Positions 1 to 8,142 of a stretch of DNA of 64,000 nt are shown one piece after another; the first letter of the stretch is position 1; each line of letters opens with the position of its first letter. A program made the position numbers and the translations under genes. The notes under the pieces were generated by a model. That model was not told where the DNA came from and made no database searches. It was given only the letters and a program-made list of their open reading frames with translations. This stretch comes from Pseudomonas costantinii (GTDB taxonomy: Bacteria > Pseudomonadota > Gammaproteobacteria > Pseudomonadales > Pseudomonadaceae): contig NZ_MDDR01000021.1 in assembly GCF_001870435.1 (NCBI RefSeq), forward strand, positions 1 to 64,000, given 5' to 3'.

Positions 1-28
1 TGAATCGCCCCGGGTTTCGTAGACACCT
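1..28 (+). repeat. IS3 left inverted repeat (IRL)
   Basis: This matches the reverse complement of 1204-1231 at 24 of 28 positions by eye: the first 13 bases are identical, and the block TAGACACCT is identical at the inner end. Confidence 0.9.
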
Positions 29-62
29 CTTTGCCTTAAACTGAGGCCAATTAGGAGGTGCC

Positions 63-341
63 ATGAGCAACCCGCGTTACCCCGAAGAATTCAAAATCCA
101 AGCAGTCAATCAAGTGACCGAAAAGAAGCTGGCTGTCGCTGAGGTAGCGGCCCGTCTTGGTGTGTCGACGCATAGCCTCTATGCCTGGATAAAGCGCTAC
201 AGCAAACCTCAAGAAGAACGGCAGCAGGATGATGATCAGCACGCTGAACTGCGTCGTCTGCGAGCGGAACTCAAGCGCGTCACTGAAGAGCGAGACATAT
301 TAAAAAAGGCCGCCGCGTACTTTGCCAAGGAGTGCGGCTGA
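63..341 (+). CDS. IS3-family transposase OrfA
   Basis: This 92-residue protein has an N-terminal helix-turn-helix (residues about 10-45, including the AEVAARLGVS and LYAWIKRY stretches). A charged, leucine-spaced C-terminal helix (about 50-80) probably mediates dimerisation. It binds the terminal repeats and, through ribosomal frameshifting, supplies the N-terminal part of the OrfAB transposase. A GGAGGTG Shine-Dalgarno sits just before the ATG. It overlaps orfB by 10 bases. The family assignment is certain, but the subgroup within IS3 is not resolved. Confidence 0.95.
   Translation: MSNPRYPEEFKIQAVNQVTEKKLAVAEVAARLGVSTHSLYAWIKRYSKPQEERQQDDDQHAELRRLRAELKRVTEERDILKKAAAYFAKECG
302..308 (+). 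other. Programmed -1 frameshift slippery heptamer
   Basis: The heptamer A AAA AAG is phased to the orfA frame with AAA and AAG as codons. The -1 frame is open from here into orfB, so a fused OrfAB transposase can be made. This is the standard IS3 mechanism. No slippage is demonstrated here. Confidence 0.8.
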
Positions 342-1213
342 AGTACGCCTTTATCAAGCAGCGCGCTGGCGACTATTCGATTCGACGGCTTTGCCTGACG
401 CTGAAAGTCCATCCCAGCGGTTATTACGCCTGGCTGTCTGAGCCGCAATCTGCACGCGCCAAAGACGACCAGAGACTGTTAGGTTTGATCAAGCACTCCT
501 GGCTGGAGAGCGGCGGCGTTTATGGCTATCGCAAAATCCATGACGATCTGCGCGAGGTCGGTGAAGATTGTGGTCGACATCGTGTGGCGAGGCTGATGCG
601 TCTTGAAGGTCTGCGTTCTCAGACAGGTTATAGACGCCGCCCTGGAAAGTACGGCGGTAAGCCAGCTGTCGCCTCACCCAATTTGCTGAAGCGCCAGTTC
701 GATGTCGTGGAGCCCAACAAGGTTTGGGTTACCGACATCACCTACATTCGTACGTATGAAGGCTGGTTGTACTTGGCTGTGGTGCTAGATCTGTTTTCTC
801 GCCAGGTTGTAGGCTGGTCAATGAAGTCGCAGATGACCAGCGATTTAGCCATTGATGCTTTATTGATGGCGGTTTGGAGGCGTAAACCGAAACAAGAGGT
901 AATGATTCATAGCGACCAAGGCAGCCAGTACAGCAGCTCCGATTGGCGTAGCTTTTTGAAGGCAAACAATTTGGTTGCCAGCATGAGTCGCCGAGGCAAC
1001 TGTCATGACAACGCTGTGGCCGAGAGCTTTTTCCAGCTTCTGAAACGGGAACGAATCAAGCGAAAAATCTACACCTCGCGGGAAGATGCTCGTAGTGACG
1101 TGTTCGATTACATCGAGATGTTCTACAACGTAAAACGCCGCCATGGTTTCAACAATCAGCTGTCACCGGTAGAGTTTGAAAAGCGTTACGCAATGAGCTT
1201 GCAAGGTGTCTAG
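332..1213 (+). CDS. IS3-family transposase OrfB (DDE)
   Basis: This is a 293-residue catalytic subunit starting with GTG. It has an N-terminal HTH_21-like region (GGVYGYRKIHDDL, about residues 55-70). The integrase core follows, with Asp in WVTDITYI, Asp in IHSDQGSQY and Glu in ESFFQLLK, which are the three metal ligands. It ends in the conserved tail with FYNVKRRHG. It lies in the -1 frame relative to orfA and is probably translated mainly as a fusion. No internal stop or truncation is seen. Confidence 0.95.
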   Translation: MRLKYAFIKQRAGDYSIRRLCLTLKVHPSGYYAWLSEPQSARAKDDQRLLGLIKHSWLESGGVYGYRKIHDDLREVGEDCGRHRVARLMRLEGLRSQTGYRRRPGKYGGKPAVASPNLLKRQFDVVEPNKVWVTDITYIRTYEGWLYLAVVLDLFSRQVVGWSMKSQMTSDLAIDALLMAVWRRKPKQEVMIHSDQGSQYSSSDWRSFLKANNLVASMSRRGNCHDNAVAESFFQLLKRERIKRKIYTSREDARSDVFDYIEMFYNVKRRHGFNNQLSPVEFEKRYAMSLQGV

Positions 1214-1231
1214 AGAATCCGGGGCGATTCA
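1204..1231 (-). repeat. IS3 right inverted repeat (IRR)
   Basis: This is the partner of the repeat at 1-28. The stop codon of orfB (TAG, 1211-1213) lies inside the repeat, a compact arrangement seen in many IS3-family elements. Confidence 0.9.
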
Positions 1232-1332
1232 AGCCTCTGGACTGGGACCGTCACAGGCAGGGGCGACGAGGCTAAGGATGGCGGGGAAAACTAGGTCTAT
1301 GAACATCAACAGATGAACAATCGCGTTAATTT

Positions 1333-1357
1333 CGAGATCACTGATTCAGTAATCTCG
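1333..1357. repeat. 25-bp imperfect palindrome
   Basis: The arms are CGAGAT and ATCTCG, then one mismatched pair, then ACTG and CAGT around a 3-base centre. It has no following T tract, so an operator or structural hairpin is as likely as a terminator. Its role is unknown. Confidence 0.6.
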
Positions 1358-1489
1358 GGCCCGTGAGCAGCTTATGAACATCTGACATCGCCCATAAGTT
1401 AAATAATGTGTCATAGATATTCATAACCTGTCCAACCTACCGATTCAACGCGGCGCCATTGCCCGCAACTATCTACGTCTAACTCAAGC

Positions 1490-1510
1490 GCCGCAGCACA
1501 ATGCTGCGGC
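1490..1510 (-). terminator. Possible terminator hairpin of the ABC operon
   Basis: GCCGCAGCA pairs with TGCTGCGGC around a 3-base loop, about 40 bases past the stop of the permease-ATPase gene on the minus strand. The downstream T content on the minus strand is poor, so it may only stabilise the transcript end. Confidence 0.45.
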
Positions 1511-1549
1511 GGCGCAATTTACTTCAACTGCCAGGCAACACTCCGTCTC

Positions 1550-3061
1550 TCACTCCTCCAATCCAATAAACCGCCGCACACGCTGTGCCCCAGGCTCTTC
1601 TCGGATAGCCTGAGGCGTGGCATCCAACTGCACGTTGCCGTTTTCCATGAAGAGCACACGGTCGGAGATCGACAAGGCAAAGTCCATCTCGTGGGTGACA
1701 ATCAGCAACGTCATACCTTCGCGGGCCAGGTTGCCGATCACCGTCAGCACCTCGCCGACCAGCTCCGGATCCAGCGCCGAAGTGGGTTCGTCGAATAGCA
1801 GGATGTCCGGATCCATGGCCATCGCACGGGCAATCGCCACGCGTTGCTGTTGGCCGCCGGACAGTTGATGCGGGTATTTGTGGATGTGTGCCAACAGGCC
1901 GACCTTGTCGAGTAGCTGACAGGCGCGTTGCTCGCTCAGTGCGCGACTGACGCCGTGATAACGGGGTGCGAGGCTGATGTTGTCCAGCAGTGTCCGGTGC
2001 GGGAACAGGTTGAAGTTCTGGAACACCATGCCGATGCGCCGTACCCCCTGACGAACCCGACGGCCATCCGGTTTGTCCTCGGCATTGATGAAGCTCTCCC
2101 CGAACAACAGGATTTCACCCTGATCGATACGCTCCAGACCATTGATCGTACGAATCAGCGACGTCTTACCGGAGCCCGACGGGCCGATGATCGAAATGAC
2201 CTGGCCACTTTGTACCTTTAGGTCGATGCCCTTGAGCACATGATGATCGCCGTAGCGTTTGTGCACGCCCTGCAGTTGCAGGGCCGGAGCGGCGCCTTTG
2301 GTTGGGAGCTTAATCTTGCTGGATGCCACAGGTGCGAGGCGCTCACGCAGCACTTGTTCGCTGGCACTGTCGAGGGTTTGCGGTGCCCGCAGGTTGAGAT
2401 CCAGGTAGCGTTCCAAACGTTGCAGCGCAAAGCCGAACAACGTGACGATCAGCACGTAGTACACCCCCACCGCCGCCAGGGTTTCCATCACCAGGAAGTT
2501 CTGGGCATACAGGCGCTGGCCGACGGTCAACAGTTCGGTCAATGAAATCACCGAGATCAGCGAGGTCAGCTTAACCACCGTGATGTATTCGTTGATCAGT
2601 GTCGGGAGTGAGATACGAAATGCCTGGGGAATCACAATCAGCCGCTGCAGGCCAAACACTCCGATACCCAAGGCCCGGCCGGCCTCCTTCTGGCCCTTTG
2701 CAACCGAGATCAGCCCACCACGATGAATTTCGGCCATGTAGGCGGCCTCAGTCACCACCAGTGCCAACAGGCCGGAATAGAACGGTACCGACAGCACTGG
2801 CCCCGCACCGGGCAGTAACTGCGGGAGGTTGTAGATGAAGACCACCAGCACCAGCAGCGGAATACTGCGAAAGAACCAGATATAGAGTGCCGCCGGTAGG
2901 CGCAGCCAGGGCGAGCTGGACAACTTGGCGGATGCCAGAACGAAACCCAGCAACATTCCCAGGAACCAGGCCAAGAGGCTTAGTTCAATGACGGTCAGGC
3001 TCGCCGCCCAGAAATCAGTCATGAAGAACAGCGACGTAAAGTAAGACCAGTCGAATTGCAT
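1550..3061 (-). CDS. Polar amino-acid-type ABC transporter, fused permease and ATPase
   Basis: This 503-residue protein joins an inner-membrane permease to a cytoplasmic ATPase. Residues about 1-225 hold several hydrophobic segments and the EAA-type loop (around KEAGRALGI) of the HisM/GlnP permease family. Residues about 265-503 are an ABC ATPase with Walker A GPSGSGKTS, signature LSGGQQQR and Walker B ILLFDEP. It should energise import of a small polar solute delivered by the neighbouring binding protein. I prefer the ATG at 3061, which follows GAGGTG, over an upstream TTG at 3076. It is the last gene of a leftward operon. The substrate is not readable; amino acid or derivative is the family default. 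Confidence 0.88.
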   Translation of the reverse strand: MQFDWSYFTSLFFMTDFWAASLTVIELSLLAWFLGMLLGFVLASAKLSSSPWLRLPAALYIWFFRSIPLLVLVVFIYNLPQLLPGAGPVLSVPFYSGLLALVVTEAAYMAEIHRGGLISVAKGQKEAGRALGIGVFGLQRLIVIPQAFRISLPTLINEYITVVKLTSLISVISLTELLTVGQRLYAQNFLVMETLAAVGVYYVLIVTLFGFALQRLERYLDLNLRAPQTLDSASEQVLRERLAPVASSKIKLPTKGAAPALQLQGVHKRYGDHHVLKGIDLKVQSGQVISIIGPSGSGKTSLIRTINGLERIDQGEILLFGESFINAEDKPDGRRVRQGVRRIGMVFQNFNLFPHRTLLDNISLAPRYHGVSRALSEQRACQLLDKVGLLAHIHKYPHQLSGGQQQRVAIARAMAMDPDILLFDEPTSALDPELVGEVLTVIGNLAREGMTLLIVTHEMDFALSISDRVLFMENGNVQLDATPQAIREEPGAQRVRRFIGLEE

Positions 3062-3110
3062 AGACACCTCGTGCAAGCCGCGCCCTCGACCGAGGGCGCG
3101 GTTTCAGCCA

Positions 3111-3908
3111 TTACTCGGAGACCGGTTCCAGGTCATATTTTTTGAGAATGGCGGCGTACTCACCGCTGGCTTTGCTGTCGGCCAGCGCCTTCACCAGCGC
3201 CTGATAGGTTGCCTCGGCGTCTTTCTTGACGTAGATGCCCAAGGTCTGCGGGTAAACCAGTTTCTGCGAGCTGACCACCACCCGCCCGTTGGTACGCTGG
3301 GCGATCATGTGCGCGGCACCGGCAATTTCCACTTGGGCCTGAATGTTTTTCGACAGCAGCGCCTGCGTCACTTCGGGGGCCGAGGGGTATTCGTTGACGG
3401 TGATGGCGCCTTTGTTATTCGGTACACAGTAGTCGCTGGACAACTGGGCGAACTTGGCAACCCAAGTGGTGCCCTGCTCCAGGCCAACCTTCAGGCCGCA
3501 CAAGTCTTCAGGAACCTGTGGCGTCAATTCACTGCCCTTGGGCACCATGATCGCGGCACCGGTGTTGGCGTAGGCGATGGTACGCGCCTGTAGCTGGCGC
3601 TCGGGGGTGATGTACATGCCGGAAATGATCGCGTCGTAATGCCCGGCGTTCAGGCCGTTGATCAGATTGGGAAACTTGGTGTCGACGAAATTAGCCTTGA
3701 CGCTCATCGCCTTGGCCAGTGAGTGGGCCAACTCAGGGTCAGAGCCGACCACATTTTTGTCAGCGTCGTAGGACTCGAACGGCGGGTAGGTAATTTCCAT
3801 GCCGACCTTCAATACACCGGGGGTCGCGGTGCTGGCGAAGGCGGCATTGGCGCAGAACAGGCCTACAGCGAGCAGGCTCAGTCGCGTCAGGGCGTAGTGA
3901 CTTTTCAT
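3111..3908 (-). CDS. Periplasmic amino-acid-type ABC substrate-binding protein
   Basis: This is a 265-residue family-3 solute-binding protein. A Sec signal peptide (to about residue 25, ending NAAFAS) is followed by the typical start KVGMEITYPPFESYD and by DAIISGMYITPERQ. It delivers ligand to the fused permease-ATPase 49 bases downstream. Its partners in the operon, an oxygenase and a sugar-isomerase-like protein, suggest the ligand is chemically modified after import. The family alone does not define whether it is an amino acid, an opine or another polar compound. Confidence 0.88.
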   Translation of the reverse strand: MKSHYALTRLSLLAVGLFCANAAFASTATPGVLKVGMEITYPPFESYDADKNVVGSDPELAHSLAKAMSVKANFVDTKFPNLINGLNAGHYDAIISGMYITPERQLQARTIAYANTGAAIMVPKGSELTPQVPEDLCGLKVGLEQGTTWVAKFAQLSSDYCVPNNKGAITVNEYPSAPEVTQALLSKNIQAQVEIAGAAHMIAQRTNGRVVVSSQKLVYPQTLGIYVKKDAEATYQALVKALADSKASGEYAAILKKYDLEPVSE

Positions 3909-3934
3909 CGTGGAAAGCTCCGTTGGTTGTTTTT

Positions 3935-4984
3935 TTAGGACTGAGAGGTGGTGTTTTTCAAACGACCGAAGCTCGATGGCTTTCGGGCTTGGGACGGCAG
4001 CTCAAGCTCGCCGTACTCCACGCGTTTGCGCAGGTACTGATAGGTCTGCAAGGCCTGGCTCCACATGTGCTCGCCAATCGCCAGCGCTTCGTAATCCCGG
4101 GCATCTCTGGCGAATGCCGGCAGCGGTTTGATCAACGTGTGATAGTCGCAGGCGTAGAACAACGGGAAGCTGTAGCGCTCCTGAGCGACCTTGCGCACTC
4201 GGTGGGCCGTGGCCACAAAGGCGCCTGCGGTCATGACTTCCAACATGTCGCCGATGTTCACCACGAACGCGTCGGGTATTGGCGGTGCGTCGATCCATTG
4301 CCCCTGATCATTGAGCACCTCCAGCCCCGGTTGATCAGCGTGCAAAATGGTGAAGCACTCATAGTCGGTATGCGCGCCAATGCCCGGAGCGTCCACGGCC
4401 GTGGCGTCGAATGGGTAATGGATCAGCCGCAGCTTGGAGGGAGGACGGGTGACCAGCGCGTCGAAGTAGCCCTCCTCCAAGCCCAGGGCCAGCGCAAAAC
4501 CATCGAACAGTCGACGGCCGAGCGCAAACACAGCCTGGTAGTAGTCTTGCACCGCGCCCTGAAAACCCGGTACATCGGGCCAGTGGTTTGGCCCCAGCAG
4601 CGGCGTGCCACTCAGGAACAGAGGATCATCCACGGGTACTTCGAAGCCAATATCGAAGGCTTCTTTATGGTCCGGCTTGCCCTTGGAGTACACCTCCTCC
4701 CCTTCGGGCACAAACCCTTTGTGGCTTTGCGAAGCGCCGATGTAGTGGCGCATCTTGGCTTCCAATGGCTGCGCGAAATAATCCCTTGCGGCCTTGCGCA
4801 GACCCTCGATCAGCGTCGGATCGATACCGTGCCCGGTAATGTACAGAAAGCCCACATCGCTGGCGGCGCGGCCCAGTTGATCGGACACGGCCAGGCGGTG
4901 TTCGAGCTCGATACTGAAGAGTCCGGCGATGTTCACCACCGGGATGCTGTTGAAGTTGGCCTGGGTTGACGAGGTATCACGCAT
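3935..4984 (-). CDS. 2-oxoglutarate/Fe(II)-dependent oxygenase, isopenicillin-N-synthase-like
   Basis: This is a 349-residue cytoplasmic oxygenase. An N-terminal DIOX_N region (IPVVNIAGL, about residues 15-110) precedes the double-stranded beta-helix core. [13 protein letters not shown] supplies the His and Asp iron ligands, TAHRV the second His, and RYSFP the Arg-x-Ser that binds 2-oxoglutarate. The family hydroxylates, desaturates or ring-closes small molecules. The ATG at 4984 follows AAGGAA and overlaps the end of the upstream isomerase gene by 8 bases, so translation is probably coupled. A GTG at 4999 is the alternative start. The substrate is unknown, probably what the adjacent ABC system imports. 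Confidence 0.88.
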   Translation of the reverse strand: MRDTSSTQANFNSIPVVNIAGLFSIELEHRLAVSDQLGRAASDVGFLYITGHGIDPTLIEGLRKAARDYFAQPLEAKMRHYIGASQSHKGFVPEGEEVYSKGKPDHKEAFDIGFEVPVDDPLFLSGTPLLGPNHWPDVPGFQGAVQDYYQAVFALGRRLFDGFALALGLEEGYFDALVTRPPSKLRLIHYPFDATAVDAPGIGAHTDYECFTILHADQPGLEVLNDQGQWIDAPPIPDAFVVNIGDMLEVMTAGAFVATAHRVRKVAQERYSFPLFYACDYHTLIKPLPAFARDARDYEALAIGEHMWSQALQTYQYLRKRVEYGELELPSQARKPSSFGRLKNTTSQS

Positions 4985-5834
4985 GGCGGGTTCCTTCACG
5001 GGAGAAACGGTCGAAGTGTTCGCGCTCGGTCCGGGCCATCCACTGGTTCAAGCTCCAGAGGTCGGCCACCGGCATGTTGGTGAAGGGCAAGTGATGCAGA
5101 TAACCATCGGCACCGAACTCTGGAGTCAGCGTGCTGACCGCGTAGCCACGTTCCCGCTGAGAGGTCCAGATGGCTTCCCAATGGCACTGGTGGAACGCCA
5201 GTTCGCGGGCGTATTCGGGGGCGGCGGGATGGGGGACTTGCGGGCCCTGGTCATACCCGACCCGAGCCTGAATGTGATGCACGCGGTCAACGAAGGCCGA
5301 AAGATCGTCGGCTGGATCGTCCAGCAGTCGTTCACAGCACACCACCCAATGGCTGATGTCACTGGTAAAACGCAGGCCCGGCAGTTGGCGGATCAGCTCC
5401 AGGGTCACCCAAGGGCTGTAAAGGGAACGGGCGCGATGCGTCTCGAAACTGCAGAGCACGCCATGTCTGGCGGCCAGTTCCAGGGCCTGGCCGAAGAATT
5501 CGACCTGCTGCGCCAGAGGCCAGCGGTCGTTACCTGCCAGCAGATTGACGAAACGTGGCGTCAGTTCCGAGGCCCAGCCCAGCTTGCGATCGATGTCGAC
5601 CAGGTGCTGGGTGGACGTAGCGCTCTGGTCGGGCAAGACATCGTAGGCACTGAACAGCGTGCAGATGTAGGGCACTTGATTGCTGCGCAGGAAAGCGCCG
5701 AACTCGCCACGCTCATCGGCCTGTAATGGCAGGCGTGCTTCGAGGCCATCGAAGCCGGCGGCGAGCAATTCTTCCAGGGCTTGTGCCTTGCTGGCGGTAT
5801 AGCCCCACAACGTGCGGAAAATTTCTAGTTTCAT
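4977..5834 (-). CDS. Sugar phosphate isomerase/epimerase-like TIM-barrel protein
   Basis: This 285-residue protein matches the xylose-isomerase-like/AP-endonuclease-2 TIM-barrel family, with [10 protein letters not shown] near the N terminus, metal-site-type Glu and His residues ([18 protein letters not shown]) and an HIQAR stretch. Members isomerise or epimerise sugars, inositols or hydroxy acids using a divalent metal. It is the first gene of the leftward operon, preceded by GAGAGGA, and is read divergently from the LysR gene. The reaction is not assigned. Confidence 0.8.
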   Translation of the reverse strand: MKLEIFRTLWGYTASKAQALEELLAAGFDGLEARLPLQADERGEFGAFLRSNQVPYICTLFSAYDVLPDQSATSTQHLVDIDRKLGWASELTPRFVNLLAGNDRWPLAQQVEFFGQALELAARHGVLCSFETHRARSLYSPWVTLELIRQLPGLRFTSDISHWVVCCERLLDDPADDLSAFVDRVHHIQARVGYDQGPQVPHPAAPEYARELAFHQCHWEAIWTSQRERGYAVSTLTPEFGADGYLHHLPFTNMPVADLWSLNQWMARTEREHFDRFSREGTRHA

Positions 5835-5996
5835 GCATTCCTCTCGGCTGCGTCAGGCCACTAGCTGTTTGGGCTGTGGGCGTTTCTGGGCAGTCGAAAG
5901 AAGTTGCTGCAGGCCGCTGCTCTGTTGGCTGCGGTCCCCTGTGACGAATCCTAAGGCTACGCTGGCAAACGATTGAATAGGCAGCAGCAAATAGTT

Positions 5997-6018
5997 AGTT
6001 CAGAAAATCATGAACTAT
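5997..6018. promoter_or_regulatory. Palindromic LysR-type operator candidate
   Basis: TAGTTCA and TGAACTA form a perfect 7-bp dyad separated by 8 bases, in the divergent gap between the isomerase operon and the LysR gene. This is the usual place and size for a LysR regulatory binding site. No binding data are available. Confidence 0.6.
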
Positions 6019-6113
6019 CGAGGGCGGGTTTCCCTGGTCAAGGGTTGTGAAGTCGAGGTTGGCAGGCCGGTTTGCAAACCGATAACCTGAGCCCGCGGTT
6101 CAACCTGGTTCTA

Positions 6114-7034
6114 GTGAGGCGGCATTTGGATTATTTCGCGGCGCTCACCGCCTTTGTCGAGGCGGCCCAAGGCAACAACTTTTCCCGTGCAGCGGAACGC
6201 CTGGGGATCAAGGCGTCTACGGTTTCACGGTATGTGAAGGACTTGGAGCAGGACCTGGGTATCGCGCTGTTCAACCGCTCGACCCGTACCCTGCACCTGA
6301 CTGAGGGCGGCAAGACCTTCCTGACCCACGCACTGATCGTGCTGGAGGACCTTGAGCAAGCCAAGGCGGTGACGTCGGCATTGAATCAAACCCCGCGCGG
6401 ATTACTCAGGCTCAATTTGCCTGCTGCGTTTGCTCGGCACCACATACTTCCAGCCTTGAATGGTTTTTTGACGCGTTTTCCCGAAATCAGGGTCGAACTG
6501 GTGCTGGACGACACCCACGCCAACCTGATCCATTCAGGTACCGATCTCGCGATTCGCACGGGCACCCTCCCCGATTCCACGTTAAAAGCTCGCAAGATCT
6601 GCGACGAACACTACCGGTTGGTAGTCAGTCGCACATTGGCCGAGCAGATCCCGGCTCCCACCACGCCGGGCGATCTTGACGAAATACCAGCGATTACGGG
6701 GATTGATAGCCCCGCGTCGATAACCTTTTGCGCCAGCGCGGGGACCGAGCAATCGATCAGCAGAGCCCCCTTGCGCATCAACGACCTGGACGCCCGTCTG
6801 ATCGCCGTTCGGCAGGGGCTGGGCTACGCGGTGTTACCCGAATGGCTGGTGGCGAAGAGTCTGGAGGCGGGCGAACTGGTGTCCTGGTTGCCAGAGTGGA
6901 CGGTACAAGGCGCAGAGCGGGAGTCTGCGGTCTGGTTTGTCTACCCGCCCAAGCGCATCGTCTCCTCCAAAGTGCGCTGCTTTATCGACTATATGGTTGA
7001 GCATATAGGGCACACACCCTACTGGAAGCGATAA
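6114..7034 (+). CDS. LysR-family transcriptional regulator
   Basis: This is a 306-residue regulator if started at the GTG at 6114. The longest frame uses a TTG at 6072, and neither has a strong Shine-Dalgarno. An N-terminal winged HTH (NFSRAAERLGIKASTVSRYVKDLE, written here in part: AAERLGIKAS) precedes the periplasmic-binding-like effector domain (about 90-295). It is transcribed away from the isomerase/oxygenase/ABC operon and converges on the bicupin gene. It probably controls the divergent operon through the dyad at 5997-6018, with the imported compound or a derivative as co-inducer. The function is inferred from position. Confidence 0.88.
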   Translation: MRRHLDYFAALTAFVEAAQGNNFSRAAERLGIKASTVSRYVKDLEQDLGIALFNRSTRTLHLTEGGKTFLTHALIVLEDLEQAKAVTSALNQTPRGLLRLNLPAAFARHHILPALNGFLTRFPEIRVELVLDDTHANLIHSGTDLAIRTGTLPDSTLKARKICDEHYRLVVSRTLAEQIPAPTTPGDLDEIPAITGIDSPASITFCASAGTEQSISRAPLRINDLDARLIAVRQGLGYAVLPEWLVAKSLEAGELVSWLPEWTVQGAERESAVWFVYPPKRIVSSKVRCFIDYMVEHIGHTPYWKR

Positions 7035-7070
7035 CGCCGCCCGATCACTCGAGCAGCGTTACCGCCGGGT

Positions 7071-8012
7071 TCAACTGAAGCGAATGTCCAGGGCACGCAA
7101 GTGGGTTTGCAACCCCGCATCCTGAATCGGGATCAAAAACGCCTCGCTGTCCGACTCGTTAAAGTGAGCATGCCAATAGCCCGGCGGTGTCACGAATGCC
7201 AGGCCCGGCGACCAGTCCACGCGCTGGGGATTGCGAATCTGCCCGTCTACGTCCAACTCAGTGCCTACCAAGGAATAGCAGCCCTGGGGGCAATCGATGA
7301 TGAAATCCAGGGCAATGGACTGATGCCGATGGGGTTTCTGGATCGACCCTGCCGGCAGAATCCCGTACATCGCCCAAAGGACATGGGTCACCGTGCGGGT
7401 TTGAGGAAAGTGGCTGTTGCCCAGCAGGATGCTGATACGGCTGCGATCCTGGGCGCGTGGGTCGTCAGCGGCTTCACGCAACTTCGCGTTGGCCACATCC
7501 GCCGGGTACAGCGTCGGGGTAAAGCGGTCAACGCTGCGGGTAACCCCCAGATAGCGCAACAGCGGTTCATCATGTACGTAGTAAAGGCGCGCATCCCGGC
7601 TGGCGTTGAACTGTGCCGACATCAGGCCGGGCAAGGCGATGAAGCAGCCTTTGGACCATTCAATCCGGTGTTCGCCTTGCACTACGCTGCCCTCCCCCTC
7701 GATCACGTAAAAAACCTGTGAGGTAGCGTTAGGTTGCAGCGTCAGCCCGTCACCCGCGTTCAGTCGGATGAAGTTCGCGCAAAGCCCCGGGCCAGTGGCC
7801 GGCCCTTCACATCCCAAGGCCTCGCTCAGGTCCAGCGGCACCAGCCGTGAGGGGCCGTGGTCGTAGAGCGATGCTGCAAAGCTGTGGTACGGGATCTTGC
7901 TGATCAGGTTCGCACTGATGGGATTGGCCGCCTTGCTGTACTCGAAGTATTCGGCGTGCCGTTGCTCGGCAGCCAATACCGTGGCGGTGTCTGGTTTGAA
8001 TTCGCTGTTCAT
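7071..8012 (-). CDS. Two-domain cupin (bicupin) protein
   Basis: This 313-residue protein has two beta-barrel cupin regions. The first has QVFYVIEGEGSVV (about residues 105-125). The second has a histidine-rich PHRHQSIALDF motif and a GYWHAHFNES motif (about 225-295), which fits metal ligands. The fold is shared with gentisate-type dioxygenases and with sensory or isomerase cupins. The ATG at 8012 follows GAGGTGA; the longer frame to 8045 is less likely. It lies convergent to the LysR gene and may belong to the same pathway. The reaction is unknown. Confidence 0.78.
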   Translation of the reverse strand: MNSEFKPDTATVLAAEQRHAEYFEYSKAANPISANLISKIPYHSFAASLYDHGPSRLVPLDLSEALGCEGPATGPGLCANFIRLNAGDGLTLQPNATSQVFYVIEGEGSVVQGEHRIEWSKGCFIALPGLMSAQFNASRDARLYYVHDEPLLRYLGVTRSVDRFTPTLYPADVANAKLREAADDPRAQDRSRISILLGNSHFPQTRTVTHVLWAMYGILPAGSIQKPHRHQSIALDFIIDCPQGCYSLVGTELDVDGQIRNPQRVDWSPGLAFVTPPGYWHAHFNESDSEAFLIPIQDAGLQTHLRALDIRFS

Positions 8013-8142
8013 GCTTATCACCTCATCGTTCGCGGGTCTTGGCAACGCCCCGAATGATGCGGCGACGTTGCAGAGACTATAGGGACGAAGAGCCGCGCAA
8101 TTAACCCCTCCAGCGGCACAGCAGTTATGCGTAACGGGGCGT

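Larger units (their letters stand above)
1..1231 (+). mobile_element. IS3-family insertion sequence, complete
   Basis: The element has imperfect terminal inverted repeats beginning TGAATCGCCCCGG at both ends, and two overlapping frames, orfA and orfB, with an A6G slippery site, which is the IS3-family plan. OrfB carries the DDE integrase-type catalytic residues. Both frames are open and both ends are present, so it looks capable of transposing. The window starts exactly at the left end, so the left flank and any target-site duplication cannot be checked. Confidence 0.93.
1232..1549. other. Intergenic stretch between IS and ABC operon
   Basis: No credible gene is present. It holds an imperfect 25-bp palindrome (1333-1357) and a hairpin close to the end of the ABC gene (1490-1510). 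The sequence TATGAACATC occurs twice. The origin of this spacer is not recognised. Confidence 0.6.
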
